Notes: generated from the sequence alone by a model not told the origin. A stretch of DNA of 64,000 bases from Chinchilla lanigera (GCF_000276665.1 NW_004955436.1:17431905-17495904), one strand, 5' to 3'; positions 22,800 to 35,123 are shown, numbered from the stretch's first letter. A program made the numbers and translations.

Positions 22800-24037
22800 C
22801 TGAAACAGACTTTTATTAACACAAAGTTTGGATTTAAGAGACCAGAGTAAGGAAGTAAGGATTGGAAGGTGAAATTACGAAACAGTGAATATTCCTAGTC
22901 TGTGACAGTAAATGCCTAACCACAGGACTTCCCTGCTGCCTTGTGGCAGGAGTTCCCTGTCTTGTCTGATTCCAACTCTAGGGCACTCGCTCTTTGAGGA
23001 CTGTCTTCATTTCTGAATCATTTATTTCCCTGCCCTCTTTTCTCTTATGCCTTTTGGCCATGTCTGTTGCTACCAGTGACTGCACCAACCCTGCTGTCTC
23101 TGACAAAGTCCTCAGTTTGACTGTCTGGCAAGAAGCTGCACCATCTAAGGTTGGCAGGTTCTGTGGTACTCTTATTACATCGCCTTAGACTAATTCCAAA
23201 TCGAGTTATATAAGCTTTTCAAGTTTGGCCTGGTGCTAACTACTAAGTTTGACACTGGTTCTAGGAGGAAATGTATTCCAAATTTCAAATAGTAGATTTA
23301 AAAGTGAACTCTTATAACATGATTTATTTTCAGTAGGAACCATTCTGGGAGATGGAAGAACAGGTGTAATAGTCCAGCTGGCACCTGTTACAAGTGAGGC
23401 CTTCACTAAATCCAAAGGAGACCTTCTTGGAAGCGAGCCTGTAGACCCTCCTCCACTGGGACTGCAGATCCCCATTCTAAATCCCAGGCTCAAAGGGCAG
23501 GTCATTTGGACCAGCTTTGGTTTGATTTGCCAATGTGGAAAAAATAGGCATATGGTAATTTCCTTGGATTCTATTTGGATATGCCCATGTGTATAATTTT
23601 TACCAAATACATTTAGTCTACCAAGAGAGGACAGAAGAATACTTTAATCTATGGGTTGAAACGACAGCTGGAAGAAATCAGTAAAAAAATAACGGATTTT
23701 CTCTCTGGAATTTTGGCAGGTTCTAGCAAAAGGAAGACAAAACATACATTTGCACAAGCATGCATTTAAAGAGGAGTTTAGATTAAGAATAAGATAAGCC
23801 CCCAAACACCTTACCCTTTGTTTCTGCATCAGATAACAAATGTTTATGTCAAATTTGTCAATGAAAGGAATGCTTATCATTTAGATTAGGAAAGATACAG
23901 CAGAAGGAACTGCTACTCCAAGATTTAGGAGGACCTGATAGTCCTGATAATCTTATATATTTGTTCTCTTTTCCTTAAAATTTGTCAGATTGTACAAATG
24001 GACATGTTAGATTGACTGGTGAATCTACCAAAGCTGG
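22800..24037. other. Unique sequence, nothing recognised
   Basis: Short frames at 22994-23188, 23236-23505 and 23644-23880 show no family resemblance. No repeat is recognised. Confidence 0.4.
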
Positions 24038-24400
24038 TGTATTGGTCAGTCTTCCCATTACTGGAACAAAATAACTGACATTCACAACTGAAAGGTGAAA
24101 GAGTTAATTTTTGCTCAGTTTGAAAAGTTTAAGTCCTTGGACAGTTGGCTTGAAGACGGGAACATCAAGGTAGGAGGGCTGTGGAGTAAAGCCGCTTAGT
24201 TCATGGTAGCAGGGCAGCAGAGCACAGCAAAAATGCCAGAGAGGAAGAAGCCAGAATCAGACATAGCCCTCATGGTCACACCTCCGTGACCCACCCAGAC
24301 ACACCAGGAAGCATGCTTTATTAATCCTCTGGTGGCTCGCAGGCCCCTGTAGTTGACAGCTGAACTTAACCAGCACCTCTAGCTGTGGGAATGGTGGGGC
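24038..24400 (-). mobile_element. Solo MaLR-type LTR
   Basis: Read left to right on the plus strand, this is the reverse complement of a MaLR (ERVL-MaLR) LTR: 'tgtattggtcagtcttccca', 'acaaaataactgacattcac', 'gtgaaagagttaatttttgc', with a decayed right end. No internal retroviral coding region adjoins it, so it is a solitary LTR left after recombination. Confidence 0.65.
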
Positions 24401-25539
24401 AGTCACTTCTTTTAGGAAGTTTGTAGAACATCTTACTGATAGTTTTGAACTTGTATACAGGATACTTTGAGATGTCTGAGTTGTGGAAATACAGTATAGT
24501 CATAGTGGATTGTTTCAATCTCTTTTTGAGGCTTCAGGTCACGAAAAGAGGGATATTTAGCTCTGAAATTAAACAGCATACGTTTAGAAGAGTTTGTCTG
24601 TCATATTTGCCTTTCTCAAATACTATTGTTATGTGGCTTTCTGATTACAGAGCAGGCTTTTTGTTATGAGATCCACACAGTAACAGTCTGTTTTTATTTT
24701 CCATCTTTTGCTAAACCGTAGATCCATGAGCACAAGAACCATGGCTTGTAGTAGCACACATTTGTTTGTTGAGTGAATAATAAAATAAACAATGGGGGGA
24801 TTCATCTTGATCATTTTTTAAGAAATGTTACTTTTTGATAGAAAAATTAAAAATATTTCCCAATAATGAAGTTAAAACAAAATGTTAAGAGACTATTGTA
24901 TAGTGAAGTTTTATTTCTCCTTTGGTAACTTACGGTTTTTTTATTTAAGAACAAGGAAGTAGATTGCTTTTTCTGGAGGTAAGAAGGAAGCACAGCATAT
25001 CCTCCAAAACTGATGTAATGGAACATGGGTACATAATGCCATCAATTTTAGCCTTACTTTAGAATAATACACACTTTTCAATGCCACTGTAAATTAGGAC
25101 AACGAGCTGGGTAGAACTAGCTGTATAAGAAAGATTTTGATTTTGTTGCCAAATTTAGAGCAATGACCTTCATTTGCAGCATGAAAGCATTCCACGACTG
25201 TGTAAGGACCTGGTGACCCAGTGGGACCTCTTCCGCTGTGGGGTCAGTCACACCAGCTCAGCGTGTGAGTAATCAGGCCTGAGCCAGTAGGCTAAACTTG
25301 CTTGCTTGGATGCTGGTAGCCCATTTGCTAGGTCAGAATCATTGTGACTTGACCTGAAAATTAGGTGCAAATAGCTGCAAGGTATTTGGCTTTTTTTAAT
25401 CGAAGAATCTTCTCAAATTGCTCCTGTGTGTAAATGTTTAAGAGCAATAGTTTAGAATTAGACTCAAAGTATGAAAAGAAGAAAATCTTCAGCATTTAAC
25501 GTGGGGCCATGGATGAGTTCTTTTAAAGTTCTGAGGCCA
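24401..25539. other. Unique sequence, nothing recognised
   Basis: AT-rich single-copy-looking DNA with only short frames. No repeat or RNA gene is recognised. Confidence 0.4.
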
Positions 25540-25672
25540 CCAGTCTTCGGTGAGTAGGGAGGGGTAATAATTGCACCTGCCTCCTTAAAGATTAAATGGG
25601 AAAACACATAAATCACTCACCACAATGCCTGGAACACAAAGACTTAGTAAATGCTGGTTATTTTTATTTTTC
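25540..25672 (+). repeat. MIR SINE fragment (3' half)
   Basis: 'aaagattaaatgggaaaaca', 'caatgcctggaacacaaaga' and 'ttagtaaatgctggttattt' are the characteristic right-end motifs of MIR. Confidence 0.75.
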
Positions 25673-25944
25673 TCTGATGATATTTCAAACTCTGATGCTA
25701 TTTATAGACCTTTCATTTTCTTAATGTTTTTCAGGAGTAAGCTCTAACTTTTAAGCCTTCTTTATGGAAATCAGAGCAGGTGAAAGAGAATCTAGGATAC
25801 CAAAATAATCTGCTGCATCTAATAAAGAATTAAATCATGCCCAGGTTATATATGTGTGTCTACATATTAAAAGAGCCACAGTGCTTACTAAACTGAGGAC
25901 AGGGGGACCCCACTCTTGGCTAGGAGTCAACTCTTATTTCCAGA

Positions 25945-25990
25945 CTTTTCTCTCTCTGCCTCTGTCTCTGTCTCTCTGTCTCTCTTTTTC
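25945..25990. repeat. TC/TCTG simple repeat
   Basis: An imperfect run of tctctgtctctg units spans about 45 bp. Confidence 0.8.
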
Positions 25991-25994
25991 TGTC

Positions 25995-27179
25995 ATTTCT
26001 TACTTAAGACATTGAGGGAAAGGGAGTTGGAAAACAATAAATTAAACTTGTAACAGAAATATGGACATATGGACCTGCTTCCGTTATTTTTATATTCCCC
26101 AGAAACTAACCTTGTAAGTCATTGTGTAAGTGCTAAAGAAGCACTCTGTGAATTTTTCATCACACGAATAAAGCTGGGTTTTCAGACATAGTCATGCAAC
26201 GGAAACCACCATTCCTGTAATACTAACATTTTTGGCTTTTACATTCCTTGCTTACTCTTTCCACTGGGACCGTTTCCTCCTCAGGCAGCAGCTTCATGGG
26301 TGTGAACCACGCTGGGGCAGGACCCTAGGCTGAGCAAGATGCGCGGCCATTGGGTGCTGTGAGTGTGGGATGCCAGCGAATTCTTTCAGCTGCTCCTCAA
26401 GAAATTCTCTCTGGTGAAATCACTGATTAACTTGTAATTGCTAGGTTTAGAAATGCCCTCCTAGGGAGAATGCTGAATAAAATGTTTAAAAGTTCCTGAA
26501 ACAGGGTAGTCTGGGTAGCCTCTTTGTGGCAGGCATTTTCTTTCATCTTGTACAATTTAAACTTGGTTTTGATATTTTCCAATGGAGGCTATGATTAATG
26601 CATTGATTTAAAATCTGTTTTAAAATAATAGACTTCAGTGGCCATGTATAAAGTTTTGTTCAGCTTGAAAATTATCTGATGGAAATGTACCTTTGCCTTT
26701 TAGTAGTTTTATATTTAAGATTTTCCCTTTGTTTTGTGCAATTTCTGATTCTTTTTACAGCAGAACAGCATATTTCTTTGATTAAAGGCTCCCCAAGTAC
26801 ATAAATCAATATTAGTGGTTAGTTAATTGTTGAGAATTTGAAGTTTTACTTTAACACAATCAAGCCATAATTATTTCTCCACTGTGGCCAAAATTCAATC
26901 CAGGAAAATCTTGCTAGGACATTGTTATTTTTTACAGGTCTTTTTATTAAAGGTCTCTCAACTTGGAAAATTAAAAAAAATGTTCAACTCCTTTCCATCT
27001 TGAAATGAAACAAATGATAAAAGTAATGACCCCAGTGACTTTTCTAGCTATTACTATTTTACCTGTCTCGGTTGCTGCACAGTTTTGGCAAAAATTACTA
27101 CTTTAGCTGAGAATTGCTTTAGCAGTTTCTCAGTAGTTTCTTAAATTTGAAATTCCGTGAAATAATTTACAGCTTGGAC
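25995..27179. other. Unique sequence, nothing recognised
   Basis: AT-rich DNA without recognisable repeats or paired exon boundaries. Confidence 0.4.
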
Positions 27180-27816
27180 CTATTTGACCTCGTGTGAATT
27201 TGTGTTCGCCTGTACCACTGAATTGTCTTCCACCCACTTCCGTGCTACTATGGCCCAGTAGCTCCTCTTCTCTCCTTTCACACCAGTCTTCGAAGCTTTT
27301 CCTGAAGTTAAGGCCTTTGGCTTCTCACTGTCTGCAGTGTTTCCAACTGTATTACAGGTGCCTCCTGTAATAAAGATCATCCCCCAGGTTAACGATGCTA
27401 ATGGTCTTCCAAGATGGATTTCTGGTACTCCCCCAGTAGCTCCAGGGGTCCATGTGGACCTTTCTGCGTGGATGTTTCTAAGGCAGCTCAATCTTATTTT
27501 TTTCTAAATCTAAACGTTTTCTCTCAAACTTTTCTCCTTGCGTACCTGCCAAACACGTACCAGTGACACAAGATGCAAGTGTCTTCACTGGGACCACCCC
27601 TGACACCTGTTCTCTCTCCCTCCTGTGGGCCCCACTGTGACTTTTTCTGCAGCATTTTTTCATACTTCCTCTAAGCAGCTGTTCTTTGAAGTCAGAGAAC
27701 ACCTCTGTATGTGCCTTCGGATGCAGCACAGTGCTGGTGTGTGATGGCTGCTTGGTGAGTGCAGGAGTTAACAGGTGATGGACCGAGTCCATTATGGAGA
27801 TCAAAATAGTAAGCAA
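27180..27816 (-). pseudogene. Possible retropseudogene remnant, unidentified
   Basis: Two overlapping minus-strand frames in different phases (27816-27478 and 27491-27180) run end to end for about 630 bp and share a protein-like, Lys/Ser/Thr-rich composition. Examples are EKFERKRLDLEKNKIELP near the end of the first and SEKPKALTSGKASKTGVKG in the second. A single-exon coding sequence broken by a frameshift would look like this. I do not recognise the parent, see no poly(A) tail or target-site duplication, and cannot exclude two chance frames. No start or splice evidence supports an intact gene. Confidence 0.25.
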
Positions 27817-30239
27817 TTGTATTTTACCAGATGGAGAAGTTTAAGTGGTTAGATGTTAGAAATACACTTTTCTGTAGTTTTTTAAAAGCAAAGCCATCAG
27901 CCGTATTGATTAGATATCATCTCTAAAATTTGAGAAAGGAAGAGAATTTTCTACTTCTCTTTTTAGACTCAGGGCTGGAGAGGTGCTTTGAGTTGGTTGG
28001 AATGGAAACCCATTCATCGAATGATGGCAGCAAGTACAGTTGTCCGAATGACTTTCCAGCTATTTCAAAAAGCGTTTGAATGGAGATAGCAGAGCCCAGC
28101 TCTGCTTAGGAGGATATAAAGGTGCCGTTGTTTCCTAGACTCAGTTCTTTTCCATTTATTCTACCTTCTCATGGATCTAGATGGATCACCATAACGGGAT
28201 GCTGTGTATGCTTCCATTTAAATAAGCAGAATGTAGTGAAAAATCATGATTTCTCTTGCAGAGAAGGTGCCTTTTGTTATGCACACAGATAAGACAACAA
28301 ATGTATGCCAGTCATGGCCATTCAAAGTTCTCTCTAAATCCACCACTGTTACATCCATCCGTTTGTGCTACCAGCTTTATCACAGTGTATTGAAGTAATT
28401 AGGAAAACACTGTTACTGGAATCCTTACGTTGTTAGAATTAGCTTCTAACTACACAGAATAGGTACCTAGTTGCCATGAGTTAATCCATGTTAATTTGAA
28501 AAATAAGAAGTCTTAGCAGTGAAGACTCAGCTGTGACTGCTCTGGATTTAAGATCAAGTTGCCTGCATGGTGATGCTGAACCATTGCAGTTATGTTATAT
28601 AACTTCTGGCATTCATAAAAATAAGAAACATGCTTCCTGAGGTCATCTCACATTGAGCAAAAATTTTAAATACATGAATATAAATTCCATTTGGCTTTTA
28701 AAAATATCACCAGACTTCACATAGATGTGTAGTTTTGATATGTTTTGGAGTCTGATACTGCTTTGGTAGTCTTTGAATGAAGAATAACAAACAAAACATC
28801 CTGTTTTTATAATATTCAGCACAAATCCCAGTGGAATTAATACAGAAATAGCCAAGGTTCTTCCTATATCAGTGAGCAGTTTTAAAATTTCCATTATTTA
28901 AGATTGCTCTTCAAAGTCATTTTCAGAAATGTGACCAAAAAACAAAATTGATTTGTGTCCTCTGGCACCGAAGTCCCGCTAAGTGCTAATTGCCCAGTTT
29001 TTATAAAGAGCTTGAAGATAACCAAAGACCCACTACTAATGCAGCAGTCACCACTTTAAATTGCACATTTTTATGAAACTCTTTGTTTTTTTCTTTGCTT
29101 TTATTTCCTGGGTTCATCTTTTGAAGGCTTACAGGGAGGGGGTTACTTGAAGTGTTTGCTTATGTCAAAATAAGTGAAAACTGAACAGAAAAGATTTTTA
29201 AAGGGTTGTAATATGACTTCAGGGCTGGTGAAGGAGCCAGTATGATGATTCAGAAGCTGAAAATAGCTCTACATTTTATGCAATCAAGGAAAATTCTGTA
29301 CCTTGGCATTCCCCACACCGGATTAGCAAGGAGCTGGAAGTTCTTCCACCCCCAGCATGCCATTATAGATGACATGCTGGGCTGTGACAAACTGCTGGCT
29401 TAATGTAGCTTGTGCTGCTGGAAGTGTAACCCTGATGTGCAGGGTGGATTAGAGTCGAGTGACCTCAACTCATATTCATTTCCTCTGAGAGGAAAGCTAA
29501 CAAGCCCCTCTCTGTTCTGATGAGCATTTATGAAGCGTGGGTTCTGCTGGAAGCCACTTGACTCAGTGGTGGGAGTGGGCCCTACTTCTGAATGATGCTT
29601 GCTCTGCCCTGAATGAGCACCACAACCTTCATCCCCCACCTAGCAAGACCAGGAAAAGGAAATTGAGTTCATTCTGTATTTACTTCTTTACTTACCTTTA
29701 GTTTGTTTCCTGTATATTTTTATGCAAAAAGTCATAGTGTACAGTGAGGTTATAGGGTGGTGGGTAAACCCTGGGTAGAGCTGCCTAGGTCCAAGAGCTG
29801 AGTCATGTTTGTGACTGAGAGCTTCAAGCCTCACCTTGAGTCCTTGTTACCTAAAATGGGGCTCTTTGCAATGCCAAATCAATAAAGCTGTCAGGTTAGA
29901 ATTAACGTGTGATGCCACTCCAATTAAACAGAATGGATGGGAAATATCTGGGAGGTTAGTAGCGGAGGAACTGCAGTGTTTGCATTTAAATGATCTTAAT
30001 TACCTCTTAGACTTGAAATCCTCCTAAAATGAACGGGAGAATGCCACATCCCACTTAGCTGTATTGTTTCAGGACAGTGGCCTCTGGCTAGGAAGAACCG
30101 GAGTGCATTGAGCTTGCATTGTGGTGTCTGCCTTTGCAGACAGGAGGTTGGAGAATGTATATTCTTTTCTTTTTTCTTTCCTCAAAAGAAATTAAATCGC
30201 AGCCCTGACAGGAGAGGGTAAAATCTCCGAGACCTCCCT
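27817..30239. other. Unique sequence with a weak MIR trace
   Basis: Around 28540-28610 a diverged segment ('ctctggatttaagatcaag', 'ttatataacttctggc') is MIR-like, but too weak for a separate call. Elsewhere no repeat, exon or RNA gene is recognised. Confidence 0.35.
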
Positions 30240-30720
30240 AGTGCTTGGAATGTACAGACTCCCGCATCCCATTTGCTATTGAGGCAGCACACTCCCCTGT
30301 GGCTCTGGGGCGTCTTTGGCCGCCCGCCAACCTCCCAGGGCCTTTGGCTTTGATGTGTGGTTCAGGCTGTCCTCAGGCCAGGCTGTTGTTGCCGTGGCCT
30401 GGGCTTCACTCACACTGGGTGCCAGGAGGGATGTCCTGTCTGCAGTATACATTTTGCCCTCCCCAGTCCTGCCGCAGCAGAGGGAGGCTGCCTTTCTGTC
30501 AGCCGCAAGTGGTTGTCCCCAGCTGCACTGCCTAGCAGTTCCGCCTCTGTGTTTGCGGAAGCAGGGTTTGCACCCAGCCTGTCATCTGGGGCTGGGCCCC
30601 TGCGCCCCAGGGAAGACACCCGCCCTGCCAGGTCGGCTGTCAGTCTGAAAGGCCTCCTGGATGCATCCAGAGCAGACCCATAGGCTGAGCAGCCTGCTCT
30701 GGCTACATTGCATCGACCTT
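30240..30720. other. GC-rich patch
   Basis: This 480-bp segment is clearly richer in G+C than the surrounding AT-rich DNA and is open in three overlapping plus-strand frames of 96-110 codons. By eye I count only about a dozen CpGs, well below the number expected from base composition, so it does not look like a CpG-island promoter. It could be a decayed exon, an old insertion or a conserved element. No protein family is recognised. Confidence 0.35.
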
Positions 30721-30967
30721 CATTTGTCTAAGCCTAGCAGCCAGGTTAGTGAGGAGGTCAGTTTTGGCTGGGGAGATTTTTCTTAATTGAACCCTATTTC
30801 CACCCAGTTTCCAGGCTCAGTTCCAGGCTCGGTGTTAGAAACCCAGCAGTTGGGAATGTAACTCTAATGTCTGGAGACTTCCCGTGGTAATTTTGTAAAC
30901 AGGTGGACACATGAGGACAGAGGGGAGTAGTGGTGGGTACTGTGTCATGAAAGCAGTCAAAGGATAG

Positions 30968-30969
<2 letters not shown>

Positions 30970-31005
<36 letters not shown>

Positions 31006-31060
31006 GGGGAGAGAGAGAGAGAGAGAGAGACAGAGAGAGAGAGAGATTGAGAGACTGAGA
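30970..31060. repeat. Compound (CA)n-(GA)n microsatellite
   Basis: A perfect CA run of about 16 units (30970-31002) leads directly into a GA run (31003-31060) with few interruptions. The minus-strand open frame here (30835-31101) is repeat-encoded. Confidence 0.95.
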
Positions 31061-31302
31061 CTCTTGTCACTGATAATCTGGTTCCAGAAGCACCCATTCA
31101 ATTAAAAAAGAAATTGCTTCAGAAAAACAAAAGCAGAGCAAAGCTGGTTCTAGTTTATATGACGCAGCACCTTGCTGTGTCTCTTACAGGATTAGTAATA
31201 GCATTTCCCACAGAGGGGAATTTCTCGCTCCCATTCTGCCCTCCCCCCCATGTCTCTTTACCAAACAGTTATTTTTTTCTTTGTATTAAGTTTATAATGT
31301 TC

Positions 31303-31409
31303 TGGGCTGGGGATTTAGCTCAGTGGCACAGCGCCTGCCTGGCAAGTCATGAGTTCGATTCCTGGTACCAGAAAAAAAAAACCCAAAAAAAACTAAAAAA
31401 AAAAAGAAA
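31303..31409 (+). repeat. ID-type SINE with internal deletion
   Basis: The body begins 'tgggctggggatttagctca', then 'gtggcacagcgcctgcctgg', and then jumps from 'ggcaag' straight to 'tcatgagttcgattcctggt'. The 'cgcaagg' segment present in other copies is missing. A long impure A-rich tail follows. It is flanked by a perfect 15-bp duplication, aagtttataatgttc, at 31288-31302 and 31410-31424. Confidence 0.93.
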
Positions 31410-31424
31410 AAGTTTATAATGTTC

Positions 31425-33278
31425 CAAGATGTTTTTGTTTGCTTTGGTTTTCTTATAAGATGGATCCTTTTCATATTGAGAACACATTGCTTTTTTGGCA
31501 GCCTCTTGTAAAAACAATTTTTTTTTTTAGGCAGTGGAGGCAGAGTGCAGGCCCCTTGATCCCATGACCTACTTAGGGGAGGACACCTGAAAGGGTTCAA
31601 CATAGGAAGGGGAAGAGATTTGTAGAAGCCAGACTTCCTGGTCTTATTAGGGCACACCTGTTTGCATTCTATTTCATGTCTTGCGTCTATTCATGGGCAA
31701 CGTTTAATTGGCATGCTGATAGTAATATCTTTTTTTAAATCATCAGTGAGTGTTTGGATTGGGGGTGGGTAGTAACTCCTCTGGTGCATCCTGAATACTA
31801 GGGCCTTCCTTAGCGCAAGTGTCATGAAGTAGATTATCTTGTAATGTGCAAAGCCCAATAAGGGGAAGGATTTTACCATGATCTGTTCCCTAAGTTCTGA
31901 CTTTTCTAATAGGGGCAGGAAGCACATGGAAGTTTGGTAGGATCAGATTATGTCTGGGACAGGAGCTGTAGCTAAACCGTGGTCATGGCATTTAATATTA
32001 ATATGAAGCCTAACATTTGCAGGTTTTCCAGATGTCATTTCTTAGTGCCACAGCAAGGTGATGCAGTTGTTTCCAAGGACTAACTGATGAAATCGGAAGT
32101 CAATAGACCTTGGCTAGGAATGCGAAAATGTCTTGATGGCCTTTCAAATTCTCCCCGCCTCCCTTGTAGCTGCAGGTACCCTCAGCCCTCTATAATTTTC
32201 TTCAGTCAAACAAGTTTCAAGATTGAATTTTCATGTTTATGTAGACTCTTGCAATCCCCTATTGCTTTTCTGGGGAATCCGTAATGCCATGTAGCCCATA
32301 TACTGTGGTTTGGCAGGAAAAACCCTCAAAGGAGGTTATTTTAAAAAAAGCCCAAGATACAATTCATTAATAATTTCATTCTCTTTCTAGATGTGTTTTC
32401 TTCCCATTGTCAGCCAGTGTGGGAGGAGAAAGAAGAACAATGCTGGAGGTGAACGTGTTGTGTGGGCATGTGCCATCTAGAAGTATTTTATAGAAGAAAA
32501 AAAAATATTTATTTTTGTAATAAAAGATTCCAACACTCTAAGTAACAGAAGATTATTAATTCTATTGCAGTAAAAAGTTATGGTTCTAATGCCCTTAAAA
32601 CTGTTAATCATTAAAAACATATGTTAATTAAAGGCATACATATGCATAAGTATATATACAAAAATGGTAATTTTGTTCTCTCAGGCTGAAGCCTAAAATG
32701 TCATTCATAACACTGTTGCTGTTGCCAATAGAGGAAATTTGCATAAGGCTGAGGCAAGACTACCCATTCTTTAATGTTTGGGGGTAGTGTTCTAGTTCCC
32801 CAACCAAGGCTGGAGTTTCTCTTCCCCTGGTTAGAAGGCAATGCTGATTAAAAGTTTCCCATGGTAATATCTAGGACGGCAAAGCAGGTGTGCAATACCT
32901 TCCTCATACTGGAACTCGAGGCCCCCCCTTCTCTGTTGCCCTTGGTGGGGTCCTGCACTTTCATTCTGTGCCCCATCCTCATAACCTTTGGTCTGTTCTC
33001 CTCCAGTGTGTTCTGTGAAGCCATTTGCAGCTCCTTTAGCCCTTACCCAGCTCTACTGTTCTCAGCTCCTACTATTCTTAGAATCCTTACCACACATTTA
33101 GCATTTAGCACTTACTTTTTCGAAAAGCGTGTCTTTGTGTGTGAGTTCAGGGCTGATGGCATGTACTTGATTATTTCCTGCAAGTGGCGCAGTGTTAGGA
33201 ACCTAGCAAAGCTTTGTAGTTGGCTGACAGTTACTTGTGCTGTCCTACTATCAGGAAACCATTGCTGTAAACTGAGTT
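31425..33278. other. Unique sequence; weak exon-like segment at 32392-32449
   Basis: No repeat is certain. At 32380-32391 a pyrimidine-rich acceptor ('ttctctttctag') precedes a short segment ending in 'ggag|gtgaac' that is open in more than one frame. This is not enough for an exon call. A plus-strand open frame of 163 codons at 32861-33352 enters the MER5A on its right and has no recognised family. Confidence 0.35.
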
Positions 33279-33411
33279 TTGCTTCTCAAAATGTAACCCT
33301 CACAGCAGCATCACGTGGCAACTTCTGGGTTCCTGCCAGACCTACAGAATGAGCATCTGCATTTAAACAAGCTTCCTTCCTAACTCATATGCCTGCTGAA
33401 GTTTTAGAAAG
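33279..33411 (+). mobile_element. MER5A (hAT-Charlie) fragment
   Basis: 'gcttctcaaaatgtaaccct', 'cagcagcatcacgtggcaac', 'gccagacctacagaatgagc', 'atctgcatttaaacaagc' and 'cctgctgaagttttagaaa' follow MER5A in order. The usual 'gaaatgcaaattctcgggcc' segment is partly deleted. Confidence 0.75.
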
Positions 33412-34402
33412 CGTGGTAGAGACCCCAGCAATGCACAGGTTTCCATTTTTGGAAGTGTTTTATTGTGATTTGTAGCAGAGAACTGCTTGCTCTTGTTAGA
33501 GCTATGAATTGTTGTCTTCACGGAGAGAGGGTCACATTTAGATGTGGCCAGGGGGCTGTGAATTAAGTTGTCAGGACAATATTTGTATTCCAGTTGAAGC
33601 CTTGATTGAAATAACAAATATCTCTTTAAATGGCCTTTTAAAAAGTCTCATACTAAGGAACAGAAAGAATGATTTCCTTTTCCTTCGTTACTTTTTTTTT
33701 TTTTTTTTTCTTGCACTTGAAGTGCTTACACCCACTCAGCTTGCTATTTTGAACTCTGGGAAAGAAAATTTGTGGGCATCTCGCAGTCTTTCAGGAAACA
33801 GGGTTTAGATTAAATATTTGCCACATTTCCTACGTGTTGCTTTCTTCAGGAGAATGGAGAAACAACATATCACTCAGGCTTTCACTCATCTCACACACAG
33901 TGTGCCTTTCAAAGCACGGACAAAAAGCCACATTCATCCTTGCTGCCTGTTTCACACAGGTGTTCAAGTCGTTTCTTCCATTCCCTCTCTTTGACCTTCC
34001 TTTCCTTTTATCGTGTCTAGAGTTCTTCATGTGCCATGTAGGTTATCTGAAATAGAAGATTCCTTGAGAGCACCTAGGCTCATCAAATCAAGGATAATAA
34101 CATAGGGATTTAATTTACATTCACAACAAAATGCAAACTATTTTCAGTCAAATTATTTAAACTATTTTATTATAATTTAAGTAATTTCTACTTTTCTACT
34201 TTTTCTATCTTTGAATCTAAACCTATTTCACAGATGGCGGAAATAGAAAACAGCGTGGTGGAGAGAAAGGGGGAGGGGTATTAGGCACTAGGTCATCTAA
34301 GTCACTCAGCTATGTTTTAAATGAACTCAGGGCTTTGTTATGTAAAGCAATATAAAATGGTCATGTGGGATACTGTTTACTGACAGTGATGTTGTTTACA
34401 TA
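33412..34402. other. Unique sequence with poly(T) tract
   Basis: A poly(T) run of about 20 occurs at 33692-33711. No SINE body is recognised beside it. The rest of the interval holds nothing I can identify. Confidence 0.4.
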
Positions 34403-34413
34403 TGGTTTAATTT

Positions 34414-34625
34414 TTGTTTTGATCTGTTTTTTTGCTGTACTGAGTATTGAACCCAAGGTCTCACGCGTGCTAGGCAAATGCTGCACCACTGAGCTACATC
34501 CCCAGCCCTTTTTATTTTTCAATTTTGAGACTGGTCTCACTAAGTTGCCCAGGCTGCCCTCAGTGTGTGCTCCTCCTGTTTCAGCTTCCCAAGTAGTTAG
34601 GGTTACAAGCATGTGCCATTGCCAC
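34414..34625 (-). repeat. Composite B1-ID SINE
   Basis: On the minus strand a B1 unit (34625 down to about 34515) is followed by an ID unit (about 34510 to 34435), then an A-rich tail. B1 landmarks include the reverse complement of 'gtttcagcttcccaagtagt'. ID landmarks include the reverse complement of 'gcaccactgagctacatccc'. An 11-bp flanking duplication, tggtttaattt, lies at 34403-34413 and 34626-34636. The opposed frames at 34361-34661 are encoded by this SINE. Confidence 0.88.
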
Positions 34626-34990
34626 TGGTTTAATTTCATTTTGGGTAGGAAATTAAGATAGCTTATTTAAAATAGGGCTTGTAATACCTGTCTTCTATTT
34701 AATGGATGTTCGCCTACATGTAAAGGATGCTGTTTGTGGGGCCCTTGTAGGAAATTAACGCAATTTAATTACTGGATGTAAGGAATTAAATATTTTCCAA
34801 GCAAATGGTAAGGACTTAGGGAAAGGTTCAAAACCAGGGAATTTGTAGAATATCAATGCTTATTAGTTATAAAAATTAAAAATTAAAGTGTCATGAACAG
34901 AGATGCACCATAATACTGTATTTTGTTAACATGGGAAGTCAAATAATGAAAAGATACATATATATGATCTTATATGGTACATGATATATA

Positions 34991-34992
<2 letters not shown>

Positions 34993-35025
<33 letters not shown>
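34993..35025. repeat. (AT)n microsatellite
   Basis: A perfect alternating AT run of about 33 bp lies immediately left of an ID insertion. More AT-rich repeats resume on the far side (35124-35160), so the SINE landed at the edge of an AT-repeat region. Confidence 0.95.
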
Positions 35026-35027
<2 letters not shown>

Positions 35028-35030
35028 CTC

Positions 35031-35114
35031 TTTTTTTTGGTACTGGGAATCAAACTCAGGACCTCATGCTTGCTAGACAGACGCTTATGCCACTGGGCTA
35101 CATCCCTGGCCCTT
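35031..35114 (-). repeat. ID-type SINE inserted beside an AT repeat
   Basis: The minus-strand body reads 'ggccagggatgtagcccagt', then a degenerate middle, then the reverse complement of 'ggtactgggaatcaaactca', and ends in a short A tail (T8 on plus). A 9-bp duplication, tataatctc, flanks it at 35022-35030 and 35115-35123. Confidence 0.9.
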
Positions 35115-35123
35115 TATAATCTC

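Noticed and set aside
30835..31101. Minus-strand frame with Leu/Ser and Cys/Val runs, superficially like a signal peptide or membrane segment
   Set aside because: The runs are translations of the (GA)n and (CA)n microsatellite.
32861..33352. 163-codon plus-strand open frame
   Set aside because: It enters a MER5A element at its 3' end and resembles no protein family I know. Treated as spurious.
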